A stretch of 64,000 nucleotides of DNA from Henckelia pumila (taxonomy: Eukaryota > Streptophyta > Magnoliopsida > Lamiales > Gesneriaceae), in contig NC_133121.1 of the NCBI RefSeq assembly GCF_033568475.1, forward strand, positions 131,100,375 to 131,164,374. The letters are read 5' to 3'. The position numbers and the translations under genes are program-made. The notes beneath the pieces were generated by a model. That model did not search any database, had not been told where the DNA came from, and saw nothing but the letters and a program-made list of their open reading frames with translations. Below, piece after piece: positions 32,930 to 45,971 of this stretch (position 1 is its first letter; the number at the start of each line of letters is the position of its first letter).

Positions 32930-33814
32930 CGAGGGATTTCGTAAGGGGAAGCTATGGGGAAGGCCACTACATAATATTATGGAAAACTCCACTCCCATTT
33001 TTTTTAAACAATATATATATTAAAAACATGTGAATAGTGATAAATATGAATTTTGGATATTTTAATCACACACTGATTTCATAGTGAAATGTCATCATAT
33101 TTAATGTGGTCGTGAATTTCAAGAATGTCGTATGCAGGAAAAAAAATTAATTTTATTTGGGAATGGTGTTTTAATTTATTTTTTTTTAAACAATCTTCTT
33201 TTGATAAATTTAATATTTTTAAAAATGGGATATTTTCAATAAAAAGGCTCTTGTGGAAAATATGTATTGTCCATAATAAGGTTATAATCAGCACTTTTTG
33301 CGTAAAATATCTTAAATAAATTTAAGGAAAATTAGTATTTATGTCTTATAAACTTACTCTCGGCGATTTTAAGTTATCTATATTTTAGTACCATTTTTTT
33401 TGGCAACTTTAATCTCTATTTTTTTCATTATGTAATACTGATATGTGTAATGCATTATCATTGCTTCTAATTTTTTTTAAAAAAAAAAAAACTTAAATGA
33501 CCAAAAATTGGGAAAATGATCACTGTGGAGAGGGAAACAACATTGGTGATGTGTATTAATATAGACATGATTTAAAATATTTCATATGTGTAATTAATTA
33601 AATAAATTACTATTTAATCATGTGATATGAATTAGAGAAGGCTATTTTAATAATTCACAGCATTCTATGTTGTTTCTCCCTCCACAGCAGAGGTTCCGGA
33701 TCCCAAAAATTGCAATATATTGGTCTACTAATGGCATTTGATATACATAACGAAAATCATTTTAAAAAACAAACAAAAAACATATATGACTAAAATCACA
33801 TATTTTTCTAACAC

Positions 33815-33960
33815 AAAATTCATGTAAGACGTCTCACGTGTTAATTTTGTGAGACAAATTTTCTAGTTGAATCACCCATAAAAAATATTATTTTTTAATG
33901 TAAAAAATAATAAATAAAAATCAATTATACTGTCTCACGAGAGATATTCTTCCTTTAAAA
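33815..33960. repeat. Dispersed short repeat with GTGAGAC termini, copy 1
   Basis: Contains TTTTGTGAGACA, a CACCCATAAAAAATATTATTTTT centre and ends in TGTCTCACGAGAG, inverted to the GACGTCTCACGTG at its start. Related pieces sharing TTTTGTGAGACA or TTTTATGAGACA lie near 35525-35610 and 35800-35850. This resembles an abundant small non-coding repeat I associate with asterid genomes. No coding content. Confidence 0.5.
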
Positions 33961-36003
33961 TAATAAGTTTTGCGATAACTTCCAGTTTCATCAAAATTTT
34001 CTGTCGTTTCATACGAAACTTGCATTTGGAGAGAGATGTATATACATTGCACGCGTACATATAGGAATTTTAACAAGAAGTGGCACTTCTGTAGTACGTC
34101 GCACATTTTCTTTTCGATAAACCCCAAATTTGAATTTATTTTTTTAAAAAATATATTTAATATATTTTTTTTTAGTGAATTGGAGGTGAGATATAATATA
34201 ATAAGTCTATACCACATCACTATTTGTAGCAATATATATATCTGTGTTTTGGCCATATCCTTATCTCCAAGTCTTTTATATATATGCTATGTCATACAAA
34301 ATGAAATAACAACAAAAATTAATTAACTTTGACAATTCCAATAATAAGAATGGGAAAATAGATTTGATAATATTTTAACCGACGGCTTCGACTCGACTCG
34401 TTTACAACCGTAAACGAATAGAAGAAGGAGCAAGAGAAGCGTGATTTGGTTGAATTGATGGAGTATATGGATTGATAACTAAGTGGGCAATGTCGTTTTC
34501 ATATAACCAAACTTGTTGGGATGAAGCTGTATTCACTTTCAGGAAAGCTGTATCGATGCTGACACACTAGTTTGAAACGTAAGTGTTCTTTTTTACAATA
34601 CTAAAATAAGCACAGCTTTTATTGGCTCCACTTTAATAATTTATTTAATTAAATTAATTAATAATTTGGTGGGTCTATGCGGGAAAAAAAGGCACGACGT
34701 AAAATCCATTCACAGGAGAAATTATTTTTATTTTTGTAAAAAAGAATAAAAAATATATGGTTGTGTCTTTTAAAATAAAGTTATTTACTTTTTTCGAGTA
34801 CAAAATTATTGAATATTGACTATGTATTTTTTTGGTATTATTATGAAGATTTATATTCAGTTTGGCATGCAATTTATTTCTTAAATGAAATTTATAAAAT
34901 GTCTTAAAATATTTTTTATAAGTTAAGTATATATGTTGTTAAAAAATTTAATGAGACCCAAATTTATCTTGAATATTTTTTCATTATTTTGATACACACA
35001 AGCAAAGACGGGTCAATGGGGTTAGTGGTTACACTCGTCACCCTTCAATATCTTTTTTTAAATGATTTATACATCTTTCCTTCATCTAATAAAAAATCAT
35101 TTTCGCTCCTCTTAATTGAAATTTTTAGTTTTGTCCTTGCACAGAAGAGTATTTATATGTGAGTTATAAATAATATTTGATAATTAAATATCTGAAAGTA
35201 ATTTTGATAGACATTATGCTATCCGACTTACAATGCTCTCCCACAATCACTCCTTCAATGCCAATCATAAGGTCACGATAGTTCGATTATTTTACATCTT
35301 TTAAGTAATTAATTTCACCTACGATTCGCCTCGAATTCTAAAGTAATTCGAGTTATATATTTTTCGTTATATGTATCTTTCTATTTACTTACTATTAATT
35401 CCAGATTTTAAAACGTCTTTATTAACCAACATGACCTATTTATAGATATTGTAAAACATTTTACTTTTTTTTCTAGAATTAAACACAATGTACCCAGTTT
35501 TACCCAAATTCAAATAACACAAAACTTTTGTGAGATTGTCTAGTGGGTTAATTTTGTGAGACATGTGACAAGGTATTATATTTCATGTCAAAATTATTAA
35601 TTTTAACTATTAATTAATATGAATCGAAATTTACCTTGTACATTCTTCTAAGAAAATGAACTTTTTTTTAATCCATGTTTGATGTAAAAAAATGGTCTGA
35701 AAATAACATGTGGTGATTTAGGAAACTTTGTAAAAACAATAATTTCATGAGATAAATAAAAAAAACACTAAAATTCTTCTAATTAAGATGGTTTTCAGGT
35801 AAATTTTATGAGACAGATCTCTTAATTAGATTACTCTGATAAAGCATTACTTTTGATGCCAAAAAATAGATATTTTTGATATATAAAAAGCAATCAAATA
35901 TATAATTTTTATAGTATTTTATAAATGACAAAAATATGTTGGAACAAAATATAGGTTAAAAATTGAGGTAAAAGAAAAGGCTATACTTTTTTTTTTTTTT
36001 TTT

Positions 36004-36186
36004 TTAAAAATTTATTACCTTGCGATGTGATGCTTCAGTTCCTATGGTACATTTTGAAGTGCCTGATGCTATCTGTGCAAAGCTTGGATTGGGTTCAAAT
36101 GGTGTTATATGTATCACTTCATAGTTCGTATAATTGGCTCTAACTTGGCATAAAATTGTACAAAAAGATGGGAAGTGACCTTTCAT
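36004..36186 (-). other. Possible orphan exon or gene fragment
   Basis: A 60-codon minus-strand frame (MKGHFPSFCTILCQ...HITPFEPNPSFAQIASGTSK) of normal, non-repetitive composition, unlike its AT-rich surroundings. The frame runs to a donor-like CGCAAG|GTAATA and then a poly-A/poly-T stretch (35985-36004 on the plus strand). I do not recognise the family. It may be a retroposed or captured exon, or chance. Confidence 0.25.
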
Positions 36187-39100
36187 TTTGCCGATGATAC
36201 GACATATACCTTAACTATAAAATCGATTACATACAAGGGTCAAATATACTAAATACAATATATTTTATGGTGCGGAGTTGTTCGTTATGTCAATTAAACT
36301 TGAGTATATGTAATTAAGGAACTCTATTTAAATTATTGGTCAAAATAGTATCAAATTTTTACGAAATGCACATAGATATATGTGAGCATCCATCATAAGC
36401 ATCTATATAAACTCGGCTGAGGTGGATTCATGTATTGTACATTCGATAAATAGATTATAAGTAGACATCACTTCAACAAATACTCACATAAATATCTACT
36501 ATTGGTGCTTATTATATCGATCGAAGTTATATATATATATTAATTAAATGAGCGTGTGTGAGAAATGGACACCCTTTGAACACTATTTTGGTATATGTTG
36601 AATGTCCTCCCAACTTGGATTCGACCATTTATTTTAATTTTCAAAGAACGGTGTCCGGTGATTATGATTGTAAATGCAAGGGGATCTGCATAAGGAATGT
36701 GGGATCCGATTGATCCATAAAATTCAATATAATATGATTCAATTTATTGAATGAGAATATATATATATATATACTTTCACAAAAACAGTAAGTAAAATCT
36801 AAATTTTTGTCGATTTTTTTTTTAAAAAAATCGATATATATATATATATTCACCTTCCTCACATCCCACCTGCCCTCAGGTTTGGATGTTCTGTTTTCCC
36901 AATTGTTAAATTCTTTTTTGTTTTAACTTTAATCACGTTCACAATTAGGAAAGTTAAAATAAATATATTTATATATTTATTTTTTATCGTTTACCAATAT
37001 TAATAAAAAGTTAAAGTTCGAATATATATATATATGCATATAATATTATATTAATAAAACATTAAAGTTCGCGAGCAAATTATGAACTATCCTCCAAAAT
37101 CAGTTCCACTCAACTTCGATATCTTCGAATATAAATAAAATACTTATCGAACTATTTAAAAAAACTAGCGAACCGACATGTATTTACAATTTTCTTATAT
37201 GTATCATAACTGTTATAGCGACATTTTTGGTTTATTGATTATATTGACAAGATGGGGCACTGACACCAAGTTGGATTCAAGTCAGATGACAGTGCTTTGT
37301 TCAACTTAATTCTTTGAGGAGTTTTGGTTTTATTAACCTTATAATGTGACGGCGCATATACGATCTACACAAGCCTTTTTTGGGCCTAAATAGAAGAATA
37401 TAATGAGGTTACTTTAATGCTCAACTAATTGATCTTTTGGTTACGTCTAATTCTTTCTTTCTACTCCTTATAGCGTTACCTACTATAATCTACTCCTTAT
37501 AGCTATACTACTATTTATAACAAATTCTTTGGTAATGCAAAATATTAATTTGTTTTCCATTATCGTTTCTCATTATTCAAGTTTTTAGCATTCCATACGA
37601 TCGACACATGTACGGTTTGAAAAAAAAGCTCGAGTTTGCGAGAAACGTGCTAATTGTAACGATCATATTTTAGAAATCGCATCATATCGCCTAATTAAGG
37701 CCAGTGTAAATCAAATATTTCATGTCTCCATATGTGTGGGAAGTAAACGGTAAGGTCGATCTTAGCATATATATGAGTATTGTTTATATGTTAGATCCAA
37801 CAAGTTATATTTTTTTGCAGGCGAGATGTTCATGTACATATATGAACATCTTGTCTACATAAAAAGATGAGTCGTTGGATACCCCATTGGGGTAGTCATC
37901 AACCAATTCGAAGAGAACATAAGCACAAATATAAATATGTATTAGTACTTTGAGTGTATTCGTCGTGTGCTTATGTAATATGTTTTTTTTATAACAAAAA
38001 ACAAAAAACATATATATTGTTTGATAAAAAAATACAAAAAATCAAATTTTTGTAAATATATATCCACCAAAAATAAAAAAATAAATGTGACATTTTCGTA
38101 GTTAAATAGCTACCAAAGGGATAAAAAAAACATGAGCAAAATTATACCAACATACCAAAACCTTTTATTCTTTATAATATATATATACTAGTACTTCACA
38201 TACATAAATTTTTTGTGTTATTTCTTTTGTTTTTATTATGAAAATTTTATGAATACACATGATCTTGTGAGGATTATTTTGATCTATATGAGTTTAACAT
38301 AAAAATAATTCAAATTAGAATACAGATTGTGGGAGAAGATATCGGATAATGCAAGTCAAAATTTGAGGATAATTCAAATCAAAATTTTGAGTTAAATGCA
38401 GTGTAAACAGTGGAAGTTGAAGAATATTTATGAAATATTTAAACAAAATGTCATCATTATACCAGATCGTTTCATAAATATCATTTAACTTTAATAATAA
38501 TAATAATATATAGATAGTATAGTCTTATGGACATACACGAAGGCCAACTAATTTAATTATACAATATAATTAGAAAATGGACATCGAACTCTTTTATTAT
38601 AATATTGTATCAAATTAAAAAGACTCGTACTAAAATTTTGAATTTTTGGGTAGAATAAAATTAACAAAAAATTTATATTAATTCATGGTTAAGAACATAA
38701 TGAGTAGTTTACAGGTCATGAAGCATTGTATCGAAGCAACATCTACTTTTCGCAAAAGGTTTAAAATGGGAATGGATTTATGTCGGAGACAAGACAAGGC
38801 AAGAGATCATCCAACGTAACTCGGCCATTCGTCACATTAACTTGCGCACGAATTAAATGTTGATATCCTCAAAAAGTGGTCATGAGATGTTCTAACAAGA
38901 AATTATATTTTATTTCTAGTGTTATTTGGGGATGGTTAGAATTTACAATTAGGGAGAAAGTTACAATCTTGTAACTGGTCGAATTAGGGTTTTATTCAGT
39001 AATTTAAAAACACTTTTGTTTTGCCTTTGATGATTCGGATAATTTGCTGGTTTGAAATCACTAAATCTAACGAATATTATTTATTTGACTTTGATTTTCT

Positions 39101-40306
39101 CTTACATGACTAGCTCAATGTTACTTGCATAAAAAAAATCATTCAAGAACGAGACAAAAATAATTTAAAATGAGAGAGAAAAAACTTTTTATTTTTCCTA
39201 TAACGATTTTAATATATGTAATATAAATTTTATTATTGTCACATAAGCCACGTAGGTGAGCATCGATATCAAATAAACAATATATGACCGGCAACTATGA
39301 GGACCAAAATTTTAATTTCTCTTGGAATTACACTGTAAGGATCTAACTGTTCTGAATTTTTTTTAATGAAAACGAACACACGGTCACTTTTCTTTCGAGT
39401 GTATACGAGATAAACTCTAAATATGTGTAATAGCTTGCAAACCACGCACGATATAAATCTATTTGTAAAAGCCTACTTTTAAAATAAAGTTGATAGAGAC
39501 CATATTTCAAATTCTCCCTCTTATTTACAAAGTACAAATATAAAAATGGAAAAAAAAAATGCCACAACGGACAAAATATCTATCATTCGTGACCTAATAA
39601 CTTAAGAGTTAATTTATTTGGTGCAGGTATATCCGTGAAATCCTGTGTAAGGGATTGGAAAAAAGAGTGATGTTAAATGGAAAAAAAATTGATAGTGGAA
39701 AATAGCATGCAAAGGGAACTTTAGAGTCGAACTAACTAAGGTTCGCCTCCACTAGCGGATAGTGGAAAATTGTTTTTGAGCTTTAATCAGCCCTAAACTT
39801 TTTTTTTTTTTTTTAGCTCCGTTTAAAAAACTAAACTCTACTAAAATTAAACACTTAAATAAATCTTCGGGCACCCTGGCTATTTCAATTATAGTTCGAG
39901 AATAGCTTAATTTGGAGCAATTTTGTCGATTTTGTATGTGTGGGCATTGCTTTTGAATTAACCATTCATCTGCTAGTACATGTAGATAAGTTTCTCGTTT
40001 TTGTTTAGAAAAAAAATTACTGAAAAATTTAAACTCACTTGATGACAGATAAATAGTTCTAGCTAGATAATATCTACACAAATTAAACATCGAAAAATCC
40101 ATTTGAAACTTACCATCTATATATGAAACATGTTACTAATATATGAGTTTGTGAATATGTACAATGGAAATATCAAATAATGATAACCTCTCATCTATCT
40201 GCTTCAAAAGTTTGGCCTCATGTCATTTCCCCGTGAAACGACTGCTTAGTTTACCATGATTTATGTCCAACTCAGTTTGATTTCCATGAAATCGTGCGAA
40301 ATTACC

Positions 40307-40310
<4 letters not shown>

Positions 40311-40367
<57 letters not shown>
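40311..40367. repeat. (TA)n microsatellite
   Basis: About 28 TA units, ending in TATATAAAAG. Confidence 0.95.
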
Positions 40368-40374
<7 letters not shown>

Positions 40375-40840
40375 TCTCTTCACCATTTTGGACATTGATC
40401 TATATCTTATAATTTTATTATAATAGAGAACCTTTAACCAACTTTCAATTAATTGATAAAGTTTGAGATGAAATTACGATTATATCTTAACTTAATTTCC
40501 AACATTCAACAAAACCAAACTTATTGGACAAATTAGTCATTTTATATGTTCACATTTTTTAGCCATTAGATTTTATCTTATTTATCAACATGACACTCGC
40601 TATCTTTTTTTGTATTTTAAAATTTATATATTAAATAGTTATCACTTTTGAAAATTTTGAATATCTAATTCATCATGCGAATTTTAAAAATAACATTAAA
40701 ATTAATTAATAAATTTTTTTATGTATTTGCATACATCGCATGCAAGTGACGCTAGTTAATTATTACAATTGAGTGATATTGATCTTATATATCTCAATTT
40801 TATTTTGTTTTTATAGTTTTAAGCATTTTAAGCAAAAGTG

Positions 40841-41447
40841 TGTTATTGTGCTGATGTAGTATTACAAATATCTCATTGGTGCTGTGAAGACTATTGTTGA
40901 CTCTGCATTAAGTTACAATTGGTGGCTGAGATTGGTCAACAAGAAAGTAGTTTGATCCAACGGCCAGGAGCTATTAGTTAATTAGGACGGTTAATTAACT
41001 GTGTTAGTTTCTAATTAAGTAGCTGGATCGAGTTAGAGTTGCAGATACACACAAGTGCGGAATACGATCAGGGATTGCTCTCTTTCTCTCTCTCTCGTTC
41101 AAATCCCTAAAGAACACTAAAGGCAAATCTTTTGGATTGTTGATCTCAGACGTCTGATAGCAGCTGGAAATTGGAAGATATTGTGCTTGCTAGTTCTTGT
41201 TTACGCATAACACGAGTTTCTGTTTTATAGCTTGTGATTATCGTGAAGAGTGGATTGTATTGAACGTGATATATGGGTGATAACCCAGAACCTTGGATGT
41301 AGGATCTATGATCCGAACCAAGTAAATCTTGTGTCTCTCATTGGTTTGTGTTCTTGCTGATTTGTGTAGTCATATTGTTGTTATTGTTGTTGTTGTTTTT
41401 GGTTCTTGGCTAGTATATTGCAATCGTGTGTGCGCTTAGTTATAACA
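40841..41447 (+). repeat. Copia-2 5' LTR
   Basis: 607 bp. The start TGTTAT and the end ATAACA form the expected terminal inverted pair, and the end directly precedes the PBS. The left edge is inferred from this pairing because the partner LTR is outside the window. A CT-rich run (TTTCTCTCTCTCTCG) lies near 41083. Confidence 0.7.
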
Positions 41448-41449
41448 AG

Positions 41450-41462
41450 TGGTATCAGAGCC
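41450..41462 (+). other. Copia-2 primer binding site
   Basis: TGGTATCAGAGCC, initiator tRNA-Met type, two bases after the LTR. Confidence 0.9.
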
Positions 41463-41577
41463 TCAAGGATAAAATCTTGGGCAAAGAATCTGATCTGTGG
41501 TTAAAGTTTTTTCCCTCGGCAATAAGGTTTCCAGATCTTCTCTTCATTTTATTCTTGGGTGAACAATCCGTAAAATA

Positions 41578-43535
41578 ATGTCTACTGTCCAGGGACATTC
41601 CTTATCGATGTCTTCATCAAGATTTGAAGTGGAGAAGTTTGATGGAAAAAATGACTTCAATCTATGGAGGGAGAAGATGATTGCACATTTAGGTAATCTA
41701 GGCTTAGATGATGCACTGCTTGGAGAATCCAAGATTCCAGATTCCAAAGAAAATAAGTCTGAGATCTTGAAGAAGGCCAGAAACACTATAGTCTTGAGGC
41801 TAAGTGATCAGATTCTAAGGAAGGTAGTAAGGGAGAGAACAGCAGCTGATATGTGGCTCAAACTGGAGCAACTATACATGACAAAGGCATTACCGAACAG
41901 AATTTATTTGAAGCAGAAGTTTTACAGGTACAAAATGGATGAAAATAAGTCCATTGATGAGAACATTGATGAGTTTACTAAGCTATTATCGGATCTTGAG
42001 AATATGGATGTAAAGATAGATGAAGAAGACCAAGCAATATTCCTCCTAAACTCACTGCCAAAAGCCTTTGAACAGCTGAGGGATACCTTGAAATATGGTA
42101 GGGAGACATTAACTCTTGAAGAAGTCTCAGGAGCTGCCTATTCCAAGGAACTAGATTTGAAAGCTAATGGAAAGCTTCAAAAACCAGCTGGAGAAGGCTT
42201 GACAGTAAGAGGCAGGTCAGTGGAGAGAAAGGGGCTACCTAATAGATGGAGATCCAAATCTAGATCTAAATCGAGACCAAGAAGGACATGTTGGTTTTGC
42301 AAAAAGGAGGGTCACATCAGAAGGTTCTGCCCTTTAAGGAAGACAGGTCAGGTACAGAAAACTACATCTAATCTTGACACATCAAATGCGCTTCAAGGAT
42401 ATGAAGAAGCTGAAGTCCTTACCATCTCCACTGAGGAAACTAAGGAGGAATGGATACTAGACTCAGGGTGTTCATATCATATGTCCCCTAGAAGAGATTG
42501 GTTCAATGACCTTCATGAAGTTGACACTGGATATGTGCTTCTTGGAAATAATCAATCATGTAAAATCTCAGGGATTGGTTCAATCAAGCTAAGAATGTGG
42601 GATGGCTCTATTAAAATCCTAACAGATGTAAGGCATATTCCATACTTGAAGAGAAATTTGATCTCTTTAGGTACTTTGGATAATAAGGGGCTAAGCTTTA
42701 AGGCTCAAAATGGCTCCTTGAAGGTGATTAATGGCTCACTGGTAATAATGAAGGCAAGTCTAAGGCAGGGGTTGTATGTACTCCAAGGAACAACACTGTC
42801 ATCTGAAATCAATGTGACTACAACTGATAAGAATCATACATTATTATGGCATCAAAGACTCGGTCATATGAGTTTGAAAAGGCTTCAAGAATTAAGCAAA
42901 CAGGGTTTTCTGGATCAGAGTCAGATAACCAATCTGGATTTTTGTGAGAACTGTGTACTAGGGAAAACACATAGATTAAGGTTCAATACAGCAACTCACA
43001 ACACAAAATCACCACTGGAGTATATCCATGCTGATCTTTGGGGTTCTCCACAGGTAACACTATCCTTATCAAAGTGTCAATACTTTATTTCCTTAATTGA
43101 TGACTATTCTCGAAAGGTCTGGATTTATTTTCTTAAAACTAAAGATCAAGCTTTTAGTAAGTTTAAAGAATGGAAAAACTTAGTAGAAAATCAATCTGGA
43201 AATAAAATAAAGACCTTGAGAACTGATAATGGCTTGGAATTTTGCAACCATGATTTTGATGATTATTGTGCTAGAAATGGTATTGCAAGACATAAGACTT
43301 GCACCTACATTCCACAACAAAATGGAGTTGCAGAACGCATGAATAGAGCAATTATGATAAAGAATGATCAATGCTTAGTGAGAGTGGTTTGCCACAAAAA
43401 TTCTGGGCAGAGGCATCTTCCACAGCTTGTTACCTAATCAATTTGTCACCCTCCTCTGCCATTGAATTTTTGGTACCTGAATTCAAATGGTCTAACATGA
43501 AACCAAACTATAAACACCTAAGAACGTTTGGTTGT
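41578..43535 (+). pseudogene. Copia-2 gag-protease-integrase, frameshifted and truncated
   Basis: ATG 41578, open to about 43365. Gag core is followed by a basic Arg/Ser stretch (RWRSKSRSKSRPRR) and a CCHC knuckle (CWFCKKEGHIRRFC). The protease motif is WILDSGCSYHMS. The pre-integrase region is LLWHQRLGHMSLKRLQELS. Integrase acidic residues lie in IHADLWGS, TLRTDNGLEF and NGVAERMNRA. Near 43365 the frame shifts: the expected continuation (MLSESGLPQKFWAEASSTACYLIN) is in another frame from 43371. Coding stops at 43535 in the HLRTFGC segment, where Gypsy-2 is inserted. No RT is present in this window. Confidence 0.88.
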
Positions 43536-45650
43536 TGTAAGGCCCGGGATTATTTAATTTTAATCCGAAAATATTTAATTTGGGAATGTTTAGAGTTTAG
43601 AATTAAATTCTAATATTCTTAAATGAATAAGGATTGAAATTGAATTAAATCGCTTTTCCGGGGACTGAATTGCAAATAGCCAAAAGTTCAGGAACTAAAC
43701 TGCAAATATGCTTATATTTATCTATTCTCACTTAAATTATTTCCACTCTCACGTGGAAACCATCAGAAGGAAAGGGGGAAAGAACAGATACGGCTGAAAC
43801 ATATTTTCACGCCATTTTCAGCCTACAAAAGCTTCGATTTTGCGTGCTACGGTTGTCAGAAATTCCGAATAAATATATATCTGCGATCACCGCTCCGAGA
43901 CCTTCGTTTTGGTACAAGTTTCATTCATTTTTCTCAGACTTTATTTTTATGTTGAAGATGGAAATTCATGATTTTAAGATATAAGCATATATGAGTTGTA
44001 CCGATTACGTATTCGCAGACGGTTCGGAAAAAGACTATTGTTTGGATTTTATATGATTTATTGAAGCAAATTCAAAATCCTTCCTTTTCTGAAATATGCT
44101 GAACGTGCATGTATATTGATGATATGTTGTGAATTATGTTGAGAAGTGATGGATATATTGATTGGATTATGATTTGAATTGCCGGTTTTTAGCCGTTACG
44201 CCGTCGATTTTCGAATTGATACACTTTCGATTTTGTTGAGTTGGCTATGCTGGAGATTGAATGATAAGCTGATATTTGAGCTTGTGAAACTTCATTTTCA
44301 GATTTGGTGTGAAGTGTTCGAAACTCGGGAATTCAACGTTCGAATCGGAATAGAAAATGCTTGAGGTTTGAAGTAGTTTGATTGATTAAATTGCAACGAC
44401 TTCGAGCAGATTTTGATATATGTTCATCATGTCATGTAATTGCAGATTTGAAGTACTTTCAGACGTGCTATTGAAAGGTATAAATGACAGCTAATCCAGA
44501 TGGGATAGAACGCTCGAAATAGCTATTGTTTCGAGTATTCCCTTGTTAATCACATACTTAGTTGTTTATGTGTTTTTATGTGATTAGATGTTTTGATTGC
44601 TTTGCTTGCTTATTTGATTAAGTGTTCAAGGTATTTTATAGCATTTAATGCATACAGAATATGTTGCATTCATCTTGAACTCCAGCCCGAAAAGCACAGA
44701 GTGTTGAAAGGCCTAGAGTGCATATGGCGTTTGGAGGGCTGTAGTTGAGTGGCACGGAATGTAGACTTACTTCCAGAGCCAGAAGACTCACTATGGTTGC
44801 ACCAAAGTCAGAGGAAATAAAGTATTTAACTTCACCTTGATTGGGTGAGTGGGTGTTAGTTGAAGATTTTATTTCCTCGGGATCCCAAGAACTTATATTC
44901 GATTGATATCAGCTTGATAGCCTCGTTTGTCATATGCATTGCATCCACGTTTATTATCTTACGTTTTAGGTTGTTTATACTGAGATTTTATTCTCACCGG
45001 AGGTATCCGACTATTGCTTTGTTTTGTATGTGTGCATGGCAATAGATGGGGCAGGAACTAGTCAGAGGAGACAGTAATAGCTCGAGAGAAAGTCATAACA
45101 CGTGAGAACTTGGGTTGTAGCAGAATGTCTTGTACTTGGAGTTGATGAACCATGCTAGAAATGATACAAGAACATTGTATAATGTTGTTGAATACATGTT
45201 AGTTTGTGTATCTTGTGTATGGAAGTTTATAAGATGATATTAGATAACATGTATAATATTTTGGAGCTTGTACAAGACTTGATGATTTATTGTTTCAACT
45301 TTGACAGCAAAATGTTAGCAGCAGAATTTCCAGAAATTGAAGCCCGCTCGATCGGATGAAGTTCACCGATCGAGCGAGCCCTGTAATATGCAAAACAGAG
45401 AAATCGAATTTCTTGCCCGCTCGATCGGGTGAATTTCACCGATCGAGCGAGGCCAAAAATATTTTGGACAGAGAGTTTACAATTTGAGCTCGCTCGATCG
45501 GGCAAGTTTCCCCGATCGAGCGAGGTACTGTTGCTTTTTTAAAAAAAAAAAATTAGCTCTGCATTTCTTTATTTCTTTTGAGTACTTGATTCATTGTTAT
45601 TTATAATAAATTGCCCTAAGATAAGATTAGCAACCCGGGTCCCCACAACA
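43536..45650 (+). repeat. Gypsy-2 5' LTR
   Basis: 2115 bp, TG...CA. It contains three hairpin repeats near its 3' end (listed separately). The small ORFs at 44179-44364 and 44860-45045 are not genes; the first recurs in the 3' LTR copy at 53355. Confidence 0.9.
45341..45526. repeat. Array of three GCTCGATCGG...CCGATCGAGC hairpins in the Gypsy-2 LTR
   Basis: Three inverted repeats of about 37 bp at 45343-45379, 45416-45452 and 45489-45525, spaced 73 bp apart. Each has perfect or nearly perfect 10-12 bp arms (CGCTCGATCGG / CCGATCGAGCG) and a short loop of about 10 bases (for example TGAATTTCA). They lie about 125-300 bp before the LTR end. Corresponding DNA of the 3' LTR is beyond the window. 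Confidence 0.85.
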
Positions 45651-45652
45651 GG

Positions 45653-45664
45653 TGGTATCAGAGC
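45653..45664 (+). other. Gypsy-2 primer binding site
   Basis: TGGTATCAGAGC just after the 5' LTR, initiator tRNA-Met type. Confidence 0.9.
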
Positions 45665-45971
45665 GTAAGTTTCTGGATTCAGTTAGAAGTTGATGAGTGG
45701 GGTAGATTGAGTCTGTCTAATTTTTTGATATTACATGAGATTACATGTTGTATCTGATTATGTGCATTATATGCTAGCATGCTTTATATTGCAATAATTA
45801 TGTGATTGCATGATTATGTGCTTTTATTGCTACTGCATGCTATATATGCAATTGTATTCCAGATTATCCTCAGTCAGAACCTGAATTCTCATGAGAATGC
45901 TTATCAGAGAAGGATGGAATAAATTGTTGCATATGATATTGTTTATGCACTAATCTGTTTGACAATCAGAT

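Larger units (their letters stand above)
32950..40840. other. Long AT-rich intergenic region, no supported gene
   Basis: Nearly 8 kb with many A/T homopolymers and TA-rich stretches. The ORFs here are short, of low complexity and without recognisable domains. Sub-features I can support are listed separately: dispersed TTTTGTGAGACA-type repeats, one possible exon at 36004-36186 and a TA microsatellite. Confidence 0.6.
40841..43535 (+). mobile_element. Copia-2: Ty1/copia element (Tork-like), 5' part, interrupted by Gypsy-2
   Basis: Has a 5' LTR (40841-41447), PBS and gag-protease-integrase, and stops abruptly inside integrase at 43535 where Gypsy-2 begins. The remainder (RT, RNase H, 3' LTR) must lie right of the window, since Gypsy-2 itself does not end here. 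The gag (FEVEKFDGKNDFNLWREKM...) resembles Tork/Tnt1-like elements. Confidence 0.9.

Noticed and set aside
32827..33033. 68-codon plus-strand ORF
   Set aside because: It covers the inferred promoter and leader of the transporter on the opposite strand; purine-rich composition, no domain.
44179..44364. 61-codon ORF repeated exactly at 53355-53540
   Set aside because: Both copies lie in the LTRs of Gypsy-2; same reasoning as above.
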